From the NCBI RefSeq assembly GCF_001435975.1, contig NZ_AYYR01000023.1, forward strand, positions 46,606-110,605: DNA of 64,000 nt, written 5' to 3'. The stretch comes from Secundilactobacillus collinoides DSM 20515 = JCM 1123 (GTDB taxonomy: Bacteria > Bacillota > Bacilli > Lactobacillales > Lactobacillaceae). Made by a program: the position numbers and the translations under genes. Below are positions 52,710-60,762 of the stretch, one piece after another; within the stretch, counting starts at the first letter, position 1; each line of letters starts with the position of its first letter. Under the pieces are notes generated by a model. The model saw only the letters and a list, made by a program, of their open reading frames with translations. It was not told the DNA's origin and ran no database searches.

Positions 52710-54280
52710 TCAATCAAGTGGGTCGGGATATTCCTGACGTGTATTTAAAAGATGGTGTTGAACCATTTCAGGGAATCTATTATCGTGACGACTATGAATA
52801 TACAAAAGCCGCGCCGACAGTACATGCTTATGTGAAGCCAAATGGTGATAAACTGGTCGATTCAATTCATGATGTCCTTATTAAATCTGGTCTGAAAGAT
52901 GGGATGACGATCTCATTTCACCACCACTTGCGGGATGGGGACTTCGTTGTCAACCTAGTCATGAAGGAAATTCATAAGCTTGGCATCAAGAATCTGACCG
53001 TGTGTGCGTCCAGTTTAGGAAGGGCGCACAATTATTTGGTACCCTGTATCGAAGACGGAACGGTGACTGGTATCTCAACCAGCGGCATTCGTGATGAAAT
53101 TGGTGAAGTAATCTCTGCCGGGAAGCTAAAACATCCGGCAATCATTCGTTCACATGGTGGCCGCGCCCGAGCAATTGAGGATGGTTCGGTTAAAATTGAC
53201 GTAGCTTTTATTGGCGCTTCAACTAGTGACGCATATGGGAATGCCAGCGGCAAAGGCGGTCAATCGGATACCGGTGTTTTATCATACGCTGATGGTGATG
53301 CCAAGTACGCTGACAAGGTCGTGATCATTACTGACAAAATCGTGGCTGCGCCTAATTTTCCAGCCAGTATTAAAGGCGTCGACGTTGATTACGTGGTCAA
53401 GGTTGACTCAATTGGTGATGCCAGCAAAATCGCCAGTGGTGCACTGCGGTTGACGAAGGACACGCGCGAGCTGAATATGGCCAAAGAAGTGGCAAAGTGT
53501 ATGTATCATTCTGGCTATTTCAAAAACGGGTTTACTTTTCAAACAGGTGCTGGCGGCTCTTCGTTAGCCACGACGAGCTTTCTCAAAGCGTATATGGCCA
53601 AGGATAACATTAAATGCGGCTGGGCAATGGGTGGCATTACAGAACCAATCGTTAATTTGTTCAATGAAGGCTTCGTCAACAAGGTGTTGGATGATCAAGC
53701 GTTTGATTTAGCGGCTGTTGCTTCGGCACATACTAAGGGCCACTTTGAGATATCTGCATCGCAGTACGCTAACCCGTTTAACAAAGGCGCATTCGTTAAC
53801 CAACTCAACTTCGTGATTTTAGGCGCACTGGAAGTTGATACTGCATTTAACGTTAACGTTGTCCAGGGGTCTAACGGTGTCCTTCGCGGGGCGCCGGGCG
53901 GTCATCCGGATACCGCGGCTGGTGCGGATGTTTCAATTATTGTTGCACCATTGATCCGAAGTCGGATGCCAACTGTCCGTGACCGGGTAACTTCCGTGAC
54001 AACACCAGGTGAAAGCATTGATATCGTTGTGACTGATTATGGCGTTGCGGTAAATCCTAAGCGGCAAGATCTCTTGAAAGCCTTTGCGGACACAGACATT
54101 CCTTTAAAGACGATTGAAGAATTACGTGATTTAGCTTATCAATATGCAGGAAAACCGGAACCGGTCGAATTTGATGATCAGGTGGTCGCCTTAGTCGAAT
54201 ATCGTGATGGGACAATTATTGATGTGATTCGTAAACCAAAGCGCCTGAATTATTCTCAAAAGGCCTTGGACAAATTCTGA
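52706..54280 (+). CDS. citF: Citrate lyase alpha subunit (citrate:acetyl-ACP transferase)
   Basis: Swaps acetyl for citrate on the carrier arm. The 524 residues match the family; segments such as SFHHHLRDGDFVVN, RSHGGRARAIEDG, FIGASTSDAYGNASGKGG, GFTFQTGAGGSSLATTSFL, GGITEPIV and VQGSNGVLRGAPGGHPDTAAGADVS are typical. The start ATG overlaps the last four bases of citE (ATGA). After the stop, phzF follows in 35 bases. citC, citX and citG are not next to it, so maturation of the enzyme relies on genes elsewhere, if it is functional. Confidence 0.95.
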   Translation: MINQVGRDIPDVYLKDGVEPFQGIYYRDDYEYTKAAPTVHAYVKPNGDKLVDSIHDVLIKSGLKDGMTISFHHHLRDGDFVVNLVMKEIHKLGIKNLTVCASSLGRAHNYLVPCIEDGTVTGISTSGIRDEIGEVISAGKLKHPAIIRSHGGRARAIEDGSVKIDVAFIGASTSDAYGNASGKGGQSDTGVLSYADGDAKYADKVVIITDKIVAAPNFPASIKGVDVDYVVKVDSIGDASKIASGALRLTKDTRELNMAKEVAKCMYHSGYFKNGFTFQTGAGGSSLATTSFLKAYMAKDNIKCGWAMGGITEPIVNLFNEGFVNKVLDDQAFDLAAVASAHTKGHFEISASQYANPFNKGAFVNQLNFVILGALEVDTAFNVNVVQGSNGVLRGAPGGHPDTAAGADVSIIVAPLIRSRMPTVRDRVTSVTTPGESIDIVVTDYGVAVNPKRQDLLKAFADTDIPLKTIEELRDLAYQYAGKPEPVEFDDQVVALVEYRDGTIIDVIRKPKRLNYSQKALDKF

Positions 54281-54315
54281 ATGAGCAGTGTGCTGCCATT
54301 ACAAGGAGGGTTCGA

Positions 54316-55221
54316 ATGACACAATACGATCTCTATCAAGTCGACACTTTCACCAAAACAAAATTCACAGGCAATGCCACCAGTATTCTCACGGATGCAA
54401 GGGGCTTAACCGATGCGCAAATGTTGCAGATCACGAGGAAGTTAAACAATTCGGAAACTGCTTTCGTCATTCCAGGGAAGGATACGGAAGCTGATGTTAC
54501 GGTTCGTTTTTTTACGCCCACAGGCGAAACGCCTGTCTGTGGTCACGCGACGATTGCGGTGGCCAATTTACTTGCACAGTTGCAGCAACTGACAACCGGT
54601 CAGTTCAAAATCAGGACGAAGGCGGGCATTATTCCGGTTACGATTGCGCTTGATGACGATGGGCAAACGCTCGCAACAATGACGCAAAATAAAATTGCCT
54701 TTGAAGCACGACTTACAGGCCAGACACTAGCAAATTTGTTTCAAGCGCTTCACGTGACGAAGGCGGATTTGATACCAGATTTGCCAATTCAAATCGTCAA
54801 TACAGGCCACTCAAAGGTCATGGTGCCACTAGTCGAACTGGCAACTTTAAACCAGCTGAAACCAGATTTAGCATTATTAACTAAAATTAGCCAAGAGGTT
54901 GGTGCAAACGGATTTTATCCGTTTGTGGTCACCGCTAAACAGCCGGAATTTCACATTCATGGACGGATGTTCGCGCCGATTTCTGATAATGATGAGGATC
55001 CGGTAACGGGGAATGCTAATGGTGAATTGGGTGCTTATTTAGTGAAGTATGGTTTTTCTGAGAAGGGCACATCGTCATTTTTCTTTAAGGCTTATATGGG
55101 CAACGTACTGCACAGACCCGGTGTGGTTGAGGTTGCCGTTGAAAAGCAGGGCGACCGGCCAAGTGCAGTGAAAATAGCTGGAGGTATCGTACACGTTTTT
55201 CAGACTAAACTTGAGGTTTGA
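54316..55221 (+). CDS. PhzF-family isomerase
   Basis: A 301-residue protein of the PhzF/diaminopimelate epimerase-like fold with two similar halves. The catalytic Glu lies in NNSETAFV (near residue 46), followed by FTPTGETPVCGHATIAVA; the second-half signature is DPVTGNANGELGAYL. Family members act on varied, mostly unidentified substrates. The ATG follows ACAAGGAGGG. It follows citF by 35 bases on the same strand and ends at a terminator, so it is probably part of the cit operon, an unusual partner for citrate lyase. Confidence 0.9.
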   Translation: MTQYDLYQVDTFTKTKFTGNATSILTDARGLTDAQMLQITRKLNNSETAFVIPGKDTEADVTVRFFTPTGETPVCGHATIAVANLLAQLQQLTTGQFKIRTKAGIIPVTIALDDDGQTLATMTQNKIAFEARLTGQTLANLFQALHVTKADLIPDLPIQIVNTGHSKVMVPLVELATLNQLKPDLALLTKISQEVGANGFYPFVVTAKQPEFHIHGRMFAPISDNDEDPVTGNANGELGAYLVKYGFSEKGTSSFFFKAYMGNVLHRPGVVEVAVEKQGDRPSAVKIAGGIVHVFQTKLEV

Positions 55222-55240
55222 ATTTTTAAATTGGGACACA

Positions 55241-55283
55241 AAAAACACCCAGTTTCCTTTTATTTGGAAGCTGGGTGTTTTTC
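55241..55283. terminator. Bidirectional terminator between phzF and gldA
   Basis: AAAAACACCCAG pairs with CTGGGTGTTTTT, with an inner CC/GG, between convergent genes. Confidence 0.9.
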
Positions 55284-55293
55284 TATCAGGCCG

Positions 55294-56400
55294 TTATTTC
55301 TGGTTTTCTTTTACATAAGTCGCGTAAGCATTGGCAGCCTTCATGGCTTCAACCACGTCTTCGGGTTCAACCTTAAACGGCATCTCCGACATGGTATCGC
55401 CATCGGCACAGGATTGTTTCCCGACGGCTAACAATTCCTCATCAGTGACATCAGGAATCTTTAAATCGGCAAAAGTGGTTGGCAGATCAAGTTTCAGGTA
55501 GAAGTTCAAGAACTTGTCAACACGTTCCTTTTCGGCACCTTCCAAGAAGAGTTGGGTCAGTGTTCCGAAGGCCACTTTTTGGCCGTGGGTCATGGTGTGG
55601 ATCTCACCGTGAAGGGCTGTCAAACCATCGTGAATGGCGTGAGCAGCTGACAGGCCGCCGCTTTCAAAACCGACGCCGCTCATCAGGGTGTTCGCTTCAA
55701 CAATTTTGTCCAAGGCTTTTGATGCGATGTGCCCCTGAACTGAGGTGTAGGCTTCGATTCCGTACTTGAACAGGGTCTCTTCACACTTTTCAGCGATGGC
55801 GTTACCAACCAGTGTTTGGTCGGCAGCGAGCATCGTTTGACCGGCGCCCTTTGCCACAGCTTGTGCTTCAACGTTGGTGGCTAACGCGTCAGCAATTCCC
55901 GAAGCCAATAGTGGGGCAGGTGCACCGGCAACGACCGTTGTGTCTACGAGAACCAAGTCGGGATTCTTCGTGTAGAACCGGTACTTTTCAAAAGCACCAT
56001 CTGGGGTGTAGATAACGGACAACCGGGAGCATGGCGCATCGGTTGAAGCAAGGGTCGGCAAGATGGCAACGGCGATTCCAAGGTTGTCGGCAATTGCCTT
56101 GGCACTATCCAAGGTCTTCCCACCGCCAAGGCCAATAATGGTTTCGGCTCCAAATTCCTTGCCGATTCCGGTGACCCGGGTGATTTCCTCGTCGGATGCT
56201 TCACCGGCAAACGACACTTTTTTAACGTCAAACTTGTTGTCTTGTAAGTAGGCCAACAAATCTTTTCCGACGATGTTAAACACAATTTTATCCGTTAACA
56301 GAATTACCTTCGTGCCTAATTTTTTGATGTAGTCGGCACTGTCATACAACGCACCGGGACCTTGAACGTAAGTGGATGGACTAGCAAAAATTTTAACCAT
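55294..56400 (-). CDS. gldA: Glycerol dehydrogenase
   Basis: NAD-dependent, zinc-containing polyol dehydrogenase that oxidises glycerol to dihydroxyacetone. The 368 residues match GldA. Seen are SPSTYVQGPGAL at the N-terminus, the NAD motif GLGGGKTLDSAKAIA, PTLASTDAPCS (with a zinc-ligand Asp downstream), and the two His ligands in AAHAIHDGLTAL and EIHTMTHGQKVAFGT. The ATG at 56400 follows CAGGAGGTC. A cre-like sequence (56454-56467) upstream suggests carbon catabolite repression. It is divergent from a SorC-family regulator. Confidence 0.95.
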   Translation of the reverse strand: MVKIFASPSTYVQGPGALYDSADYIKKLGTKVILLTDKIVFNIVGKDLLAYLQDNKFDVKKVSFAGEASDEEITRVTGIGKEFGAETIIGLGGGKTLDSAKAIADNLGIAVAILPTLASTDAPCSRLSVIYTPDGAFEKYRFYTKNPDLVLVDTTVVAGAPAPLLASGIADALATNVEAQAVAKGAGQTMLAADQTLVGNAIAEKCEETLFKYGIEAYTSVQGHIASKALDKIVEANTLMSGVGFESGGLSAAHAIHDGLTALHGEIHTMTHGQKVAFGTLTQLFLEGAEKERVDKFLNFYLKLDLPTTFADLKIPDVTDEELLAVGKQSCADGDTMSEMPFKVEPEDVVEAMKAANAYATYVKENQK

Positions 56401-56453
56401 GATAAAGACCTCCTGTTTTTTATGTCTTAATTATGTGATAATTCAAACAATAA

Positions 56454-56467
56454 GGAAAGCGTTTTCA
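56454..56467. promoter_or_regulatory. Putative cre (CcpA) site upstream of gldA
   Basis: GGAAAGCGTTTTCA matches the palindromic cre core (TGAAARCGYTTTCA) except for one outer position. It lies about 55 bases upstream of the gldA ATG, where CcpA would block transcription. Confidence 0.6.
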
Positions 56468-56538
56468 GAAACAAGCGTCATCTTGACCTCAAGTGTGACT
56501 ATCAGACCGGTATTTGTTGCATTTCGGGTTCCTATAAA

Positions 56539-56582
56539 TGTGCACATTTGTGCAAAAAAATAAACTGTCGCAAATGTGTGCA
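56539..56582. promoter_or_regulatory. Inverted pair of related motifs, putative SorC-regulator operators
   Basis: TGTGCACATTTGTGCA (56539-56554) and TGTCGCAAATGTGTGCA (56566-56582) are similar to each other in opposite orientation (shared core GCACA-ATTTG). They lie between gldA and the SorC-family gene and could control either or both. Confidence 0.5.
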
Positions 56583-56803
56583 GTGTGATAGACTTGATAT
56601 AACAGCATTTGATCGAAAATTATTTTGACGATAGGCTTTCATAATCAGCTGAAAAAATGATTGCTAAACAAACTTGATTCATTTTTGAACGCCATGATAG
56701 ACTATGATTTTAAACCTGATTTATGTCATAACATGTGAAAATAATAACAACATTTCGATGCCGAATGTCGATAATTGGTATAGCTATGAAACGGGGTGGT
56801 GCA

Positions 56804-57754
56804 ATGAATTCAGCCAGAAGAGAATTATTAGCAAAGGTGGCTTATCTCTACTACGTTGAAAACGAAACGCAGGCCCAGATTGCTAAAGACTTAGACATCT
56901 ATCGCACAACAATCAGCCGATTGCTCAAGCAAGCGCGTGAACAACGCATCGTCACAATCGAGATCAACGATTTTAACGCGACTCTTTTTAAACTTGAAGC
57001 AGCATTGAAGGCTCGTTTCCACATTCGCGAAGCGGTCATCATCCCCGATAATCGGGAAGAAACGCCACAGCAAAAAGATCAGCGGCTGTCGCGAGCTGCT
57101 AGCCAATACCTCAAACAGATCATTAAGCCGCACAACACGGTCGGATTTGCCTGGGGGTCGGTGCTGTCTGGCATGATCGGTCAGCTGGAACAGTCGGCCC
57201 CGATCAAGACCGATGCAACGTTTGTGCCGTTGGTCGGTGGACCAAGCCCTTCGAATTCCCGCTACCATGTGAACGGTATCGTGTATGATGCCGCGCGGCA
57301 GTTTGGCGGTCATTCGCTGTTTGTGGACGCGGCAGCTGTTCAGGAGTCGCGATACGTGCGCGATGGGATTATCAGCTCACAGTACTTTCATGATATTCAA
57401 GACTGTTGGCAGAATCTTGACATTGCGTTTGTTGGTATCGGCGGGCCGCTGACGAATACGACAAGCCGCTGGCGGGACCTGTTGACAGCCGCGGATTGCC
57501 AGTTGTTACGAGAACGGCACGCTGTTGGCGACTGCTGTTGCACATTCTTTGATCGTTCTGGGAAAATTTTGAAGGGTGACTTATTGGACCGCACGATTGC
57601 GATCCCGTTGACTCAGCTGCAGACAGTGCCGCACAGCGTTGGTGTGGCGCGCTCATTGACCAAGGCACCCGCCATCAAAACGTTACTGGGGATGGGCATT
57701 TTGAATACGCTGATCACCGATGAAGAAACAGCCAAACGGGTCTTAGCACAATAA
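56804..57754 (+). CDS. SorC/DeoR-type sugar-binding transcriptional regulator
   Basis: A 316-residue regulator. The helix-turn-helix (1-60) reads LLAKVAYLYYVENETQAQIAKDLDIYRTTISRLLKQA, typical of SorC-family proteins; the rest is a phosphosugar-binding domain with GFAWGSVLSGMI and VPLVGGPSPSNSRYHVNGI. The ATG at 56804 follows CGGGGTGGTGC; the longer frame starting at 56735 has no ribosome binding site. It is followed after 19 bases by an aldolase gene and divergent from gldA. A phosphorylated triose or sugar is the likely effector. Note that CitI of citrate clusters is of the same family, so a role in citDEF control is possible. Confidence 0.88.
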   Translation: MNSARRELLAKVAYLYYVENETQAQIAKDLDIYRTTISRLLKQAREQRIVTIEINDFNATLFKLEAALKARFHIREAVIIPDNREETPQQKDQRLSRAASQYLKQIIKPHNTVGFAWGSVLSGMIGQLEQSAPIKTDATFVPLVGGPSPSNSRYHVNGIVYDAARQFGGHSLFVDAAAVQESRYVRDGIISSQYFHDIQDCWQNLDIAFVGIGGPLTNTTSRWRDLLTAADCQLLRERHAVGDCCCTFFDRSGKILKGDLLDRTIAIPLTQLQTVPHSVGVARSLTKAPAIKTLLGMGILNTLITDEETAKRVLAQ

Positions 57755-57773
57755 TGTAAAGGAAGGCAATCAT

Positions 57774-58460
57774 ATGGAATTTTTACTAGATACAATTCAC
57801 CTCGATGATATTTCAAAAGCCATCGCAACGTTACCCATCGCCGGTGTGACGTCGAATCCGTCCATCGTTAAAAAGGAGGGGCCGGTGCCGTTTTTCGAGC
57901 AGCTGCGGCAAGTCCGCCAACTGATTGGCCCTGACCGAACGCTGCACGCGCAGGTGGTTGGCCGGACCACTGATCAAATGGTGCGTGATGCGCATACGAT
58001 CCTGGCAGAAGTTGACGACACTGTTTATATAAAGGTGCCAACAAACGAGGCCGGCCTCGCTGCGATGAAACAACTGAAATCAGAAGGTGTTCATTTGACA
58101 GCCACCGCCATTTACAGTGAGTTTCAGGGTCGCCTGGCCATCGCTGCCGGGGCCGATTATTTAGCACCTTATGTCAACCGAATGGTCAATATGAATGTTG
58201 ATGCCTATGCGGTGATTGGCCGACTGGCTGACCAAATCGCCCGTGAGCACGCATCAACGAAGATTCTGGCTGCCAGTTTTCACACGGTTCAGCAGGTCAA
58301 CGATGCGTTTGCGGCCGGAGCTCAAGCAGCCACTATGGGTGTGGATGTTTTACACACAGCGTTGACCAACCCAGCAATCAGCAATGCGGTCGACCAGTTT
58401 ACCGAAGACTGGGAATCGCTGTATGGTGCTGGTGAAACCGTCACCTCACTATTAAAGTAG
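57774..58460 (+). CDS. fsa: Fructose-6-phosphate aldolase / small transaldolase family protein
   Basis: A 228-residue TIM-barrel class I aldolase of the FSA/TalC type. It has FLLDTIHLDDI (Asp of strand 1), GVTSNPSIVKKEG, the Schiff-base Lys in VYIKVPTNEAG (residue about 86), LTATAIYSEFQG and AASFHTVQQV. FSA enzymes join dihydroxyacetone with glyceraldehyde 3-phosphate to give fructose 6-phosphate, while close homologues are true transaldolases. The ATG follows AAAGGAAGGC. Its vicinity to gldA, which makes dihydroxyacetone, favours FSA-type activity. The SorC regulator gene upstream is cotranscribed. Confidence 0.88.
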   Translation: MEFLLDTIHLDDISKAIATLPIAGVTSNPSIVKKEGPVPFFEQLRQVRQLIGPDRTLHAQVVGRTTDQMVRDAHTILAEVDDTVYIKVPTNEAGLAAMKQLKSEGVHLTATAIYSEFQGRLAIAAGADYLAPYVNRMVNMNVDAYAVIGRLADQIAREHASTKILAASFHTVQQVNDAFAAGAQAATMGVDVLHTALTNPAISNAVDQFTEDWESLYGAGETVTSLLK

Positions 58461-58489
58461 AGTGCGATCGGCAAACTCGATAAAGACTA

Positions 58490-58552
58490 CGCGGAAACGG
58501 CCTATTTTATCAGATCTCAGATTGAGATTTTGTAAAATAGGCCGCTTCTGTG
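58490..58552. terminator. Terminator after the aldolase, related to the hairpin at 34.5 kb
   Basis: CGGAAACGGCCTATTTTATC...GAT...ATTTTGTAAAATAGGCCGCTTCTG forms a hairpin with several mismatches. Its 3' arm at 58527-58547 is identical over 21 bases to the 3' arm at 34.5 kb. Confidence 0.7.
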
Positions 58553-58757
58553 CTTGCCGTGGTGTGATACGGGTAAGAGAAAAGATGTTTAATGCGAGGG
58601 GAGAACAACACATCAAAGTACGCTTTTTAGCCCCGTTTATCGCTAATATGAGCGTTTGCCCCAGACTTTTACGGTCTTATAAAATAAGGTGTTTGTGAGT
58701 ACCCAAAATGGACTATAGTTAATCTTAACAACAATAACCTAATGCGGAGGCACAACA

Positions 58758-59525
58758 ATGAAATTATTTGACGCACATTTCCACGTCATTGATACCCGGT
58801 TCCACCTTGAAGCAAACAATGGCTTCATTCCCGATGCGTTTCCCTTTGCCAGTTATGAGAATCTGCTGACCAGCATGGCGCTTAAGGTCGATGGCGGCGC
58901 GATTATTTCCGGTTCATTTCAGGGGTACGATACCGGCTACTTACAGATTCTGAAAGAATTAACAGCGCAGTACCCAGACCGCAAGTACGTCGCGATTGCT
59001 AACGTAAAAACGACTGCCAGCGATGCTGATATTCTGGCTTTAGCGCAACGTGGTGTGGCTGGGGCACGATTCAATCTGTTTCGGGGCAACGGCGCCAGCG
59101 TGACGGCCATTGCTGACTTTGCGCAACGAGCCTATGAGGTGGCGGGGTGGACGATTGAACTGCAGGTTAACCCCCAGCAGTTAGCCGACATGGTACCCGT
59201 TTTGACACAAATTCCGCGGTTATCCATAGACCACGTGGGGATGCGCAAGGTGTCGATTCCAACGCTGTATGAGTTGGCTGATAAAGGCGTCAAAATTAAA
59301 GCATCTGGTTTCGGTCGCTTAGACTTTGATCCTTGGCCGGTACTGGTCAAGCTCAATGACATAAATCCAAAGGCACTGATGTTCGGCTCAGATATTCCCG
59401 GTACGCGGGTAGCCCATAAATTTGAGAAGGCTGATATTGCCCATTTTGACAGCTTGTTTGATGACACGGCGCAGCAGCGCATTCTTCACGACAACGCCTA
59501 CGATTGGTACATCAATCAGAAGTAG
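58758..59525 (+). CDS. Amidohydrolase_2-family metal-dependent hydrolase
   Basis: A 255-residue TIM-barrel protein of the type that includes lactonases (2-pyrone-4,6-dicarboxylate lactonase-like). Metal-binding HxH is in FDAHFHVID (residues 4-12); later metal and catalytic residues are suggested by LSIDHVGMRK, KASGFGR and FGSDIPGTR. The ATG follows GCGGAGGCACAAC. It is a single gene, convergent with the LysE-like transporter (one base between stops). The substrate is unknown. It is only distantly related to the truncated amidohydrolase at 42.2 kb. Confidence 0.87.
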   Translation: MKLFDAHFHVIDTRFHLEANNGFIPDAFPFASYENLLTSMALKVDGGAIISGSFQGYDTGYLQILKELTAQYPDRKYVAIANVKTTASDADILALAQRGVAGARFNLFRGNGASVTAIADFAQRAYEVAGWTIELQVNPQQLADMVPVLTQIPRLSIDHVGMRKVSIPTLYELADKGVKIKASGFGRLDFDPWPVLVKLNDINPKALMFGSDIPGTRVAHKFEKADIAHFDSLFDDTAQQRILHDNAYDWYINQK

Positions 59526-59526
59526 G

Positions 59527-60096
59527 TTAGCGCCACAGATCGATCACACTGACCAGTAGGAGCAGCGCAACAACCAGGTTGACGCTACGGTGATGGTGAT
59601 CATAAAACGTCTTCAAATAGTTGCCGATCAGCGTCCAGATCAGCGTGCCTAAAATCCCAATGGTGACCATGATAATGAGCTTGAACCACAGGCTGTATTG
59701 GGTGTTGGGGAAAACGGTCGCAAACCCGGTTAAGCCAGCAATGTAATACAGGTAAATTTTGATATTTGCGGCCTGGAGCAGGATGGCCGAGCAAATCGGA
59801 TGGCGGAGACCGTCAGTAGTATTAATAGCACTGGCGGGCATGAGGCTGTGAATGGCAAGATAAACCAGATATAGCGACCCGATGACCTTGAGTACTGCTG
59901 TAAGTTGCGGATTATCAAAAACGGTTGCCGACAGTCCAGCCACCAAGAGGCCGACCAGCCAAAAGCCGATGAAACTGCCAAAATTAAACGATAAACCGCG
60001 TCGGAAGCCTTTGTTTTGACCTTCAGAAAGGGCCATGATCGTGTTTGGTCCCGGTGTGATAGCCATGATCCAATTAAAAGTTAAAAATGAGAGCAT
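59527..60096 (-). CDS. LysE/RhtB-family amino-acid exporter
   Basis: A 189-residue membrane protein with five or six hydrophobic segments. The family signature ITPGPNTIMALSEG lies in the first segment (residues about 12-25), and GFRRGLSFNFGSFIGF follows. Such exporters remove amino acids or their derivatives. I place the start at the ATG at 60096 because AGGTG precedes it and this start is outside the operator; the frame extends 22 codons further through the operator. It is divergent from a MarR gene with two shared operators. Confidence 0.9.
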   Translation of the reverse strand: MLSFLTFNWIMAITPGPNTIMALSEGQNKGFRRGLSFNFGSFIGFWLVGLLVAGLSATVFDNPQLTAVLKVIGSLYLVYLAIHSLMPASAINTTDGLRHPICSAILLQAANIKIYLYYIAGLTGFATVFPNTQYSLWFKLIIMVTIGILGTLIWTLIGNYLKTFYDHHHRSVNLVVALLLLVSVIDLWR

Positions 60097-60115
60097 GTGT
60101 TCACCTGTCTTTCTT

Positions 60116-60160
60116 GTTGTATTTGCAACAAGAATATCACGTTCATGTTGTATATGCAAC
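60116..60160. promoter_or_regulatory. Two MarR-type operators in a divergent, overlapping promoter
   Basis: GTTGTATTTGCAAC (60116-60129) and GTTGTATATGCAAC (60147-60160) are near-palindromic copies 31 bases apart. The second covers the -35 of both promoters: TTGTAT (60148-60153) with TATAAT (60171-60176), spacer 17, for MarR; and on the minus strand TTGCAT (60154-60159) with TATTCT (60131-60136), spacer 17, for the LysE gene. The first copy lies at the LysE transcription start. Binding would silence both genes. Confidence 0.82.
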
Positions 60161-60182
60161 ATCTATTTGGTATAATAGATCC

Positions 60183-60644
60183 ATGACAGATGAAGAAAAA
60201 AATGGTAAACAAATTTGGCGGGACATCGGTTGGATCGCCCGCGAGGTCAATAGTACTGCTAATCGTGAATGGCGAGATGAACATTTAGGCGATAATCGGT
60301 TTATTTACGTAATCAGGGTGTTGGAACACCCGGGCATTGGCATGCAGGAGTTGGCAACGGCAATTGGCGTTGACCGGACCACCGCTTTTCGTGCCATTTC
60401 AAAGCTAGTCGCGGATGGGTATCTCGAAAAACGTGATCACCCGACGCAGAGCCGGTTGAAAGTGTTGTACCCAACGGCGAAGAGTGAGGGATTGAAGGAC
60501 CGGTTGTTTCGGTTTGAGAGTGACACGTTTGACGCCTACTTAAGCAATCTTTCGGATACCGATGTTCAAACGTTGAAACAACTGTTGGAGCGGGTACGAC
60601 TCACTCAACTGACGCAGGCTGATGATGAAAAAAATGTGAAGTAA
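60183..60644 (+). CDS. MarR-family transcriptional regulator
   Basis: A 153-residue winged-helix repressor. The DNA-binding region shows VLEHPGIGMQELATAIGVDRTTAFRAISKLVADGYLEKRDHPTQSRLKVLYPT, the helix-turn-helix and wing with the conserved Asp/Arg. The ATG at 60183 is only six bases after the -10 TATAAT, so the mRNA would be nearly or completely leaderless; no ribosome binding site exists. The open frame upstream crosses the operator. It probably represses the divergent LysE-like exporter and itself, released by an exported amino acid or analogue. Confidence 0.88.
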   Translation: MTDEEKNGKQIWRDIGWIAREVNSTANREWRDEHLGDNRFIYVIRVLEHPGIGMQELATAIGVDRTTAFRAISKLVADGYLEKRDHPTQSRLKVLYPTAKSEGLKDRLFRFESDTFDAYLSNLSDTDVQTLKQLLERVRLTQLTQADDEKNVK

Positions 60645-60716
60645 TAGTTGGTTTTAGTGGCAAAGAGCCAGTATTTTAGGATGATTTAAAGATAATATTG
60701 ACTGTGGTTCAAACTT

Positions 60717-60762
60717 AAAAAAGACTAGATTGCCAGCAAACAGCAGCAATCTAGTCTTTTTA
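60717..60762. terminator. Bidirectional terminator between MarR and LtrA genes
   Basis: AAAAAGACTAGATTGC and its exact complement around a 12-base loop, T runs on both sides. Confidence 0.9.

Noticed and set aside
58462..58698. 78-codon frame after the aldolase gene
   Set aside because: It runs through the hairpin at 58.5 kb and has no ribosome binding site.
60087..60182. Upstream extension of the MarR frame
   Set aside because: It passes through both operators and the -10 box. The conserved protein starts at 60183.
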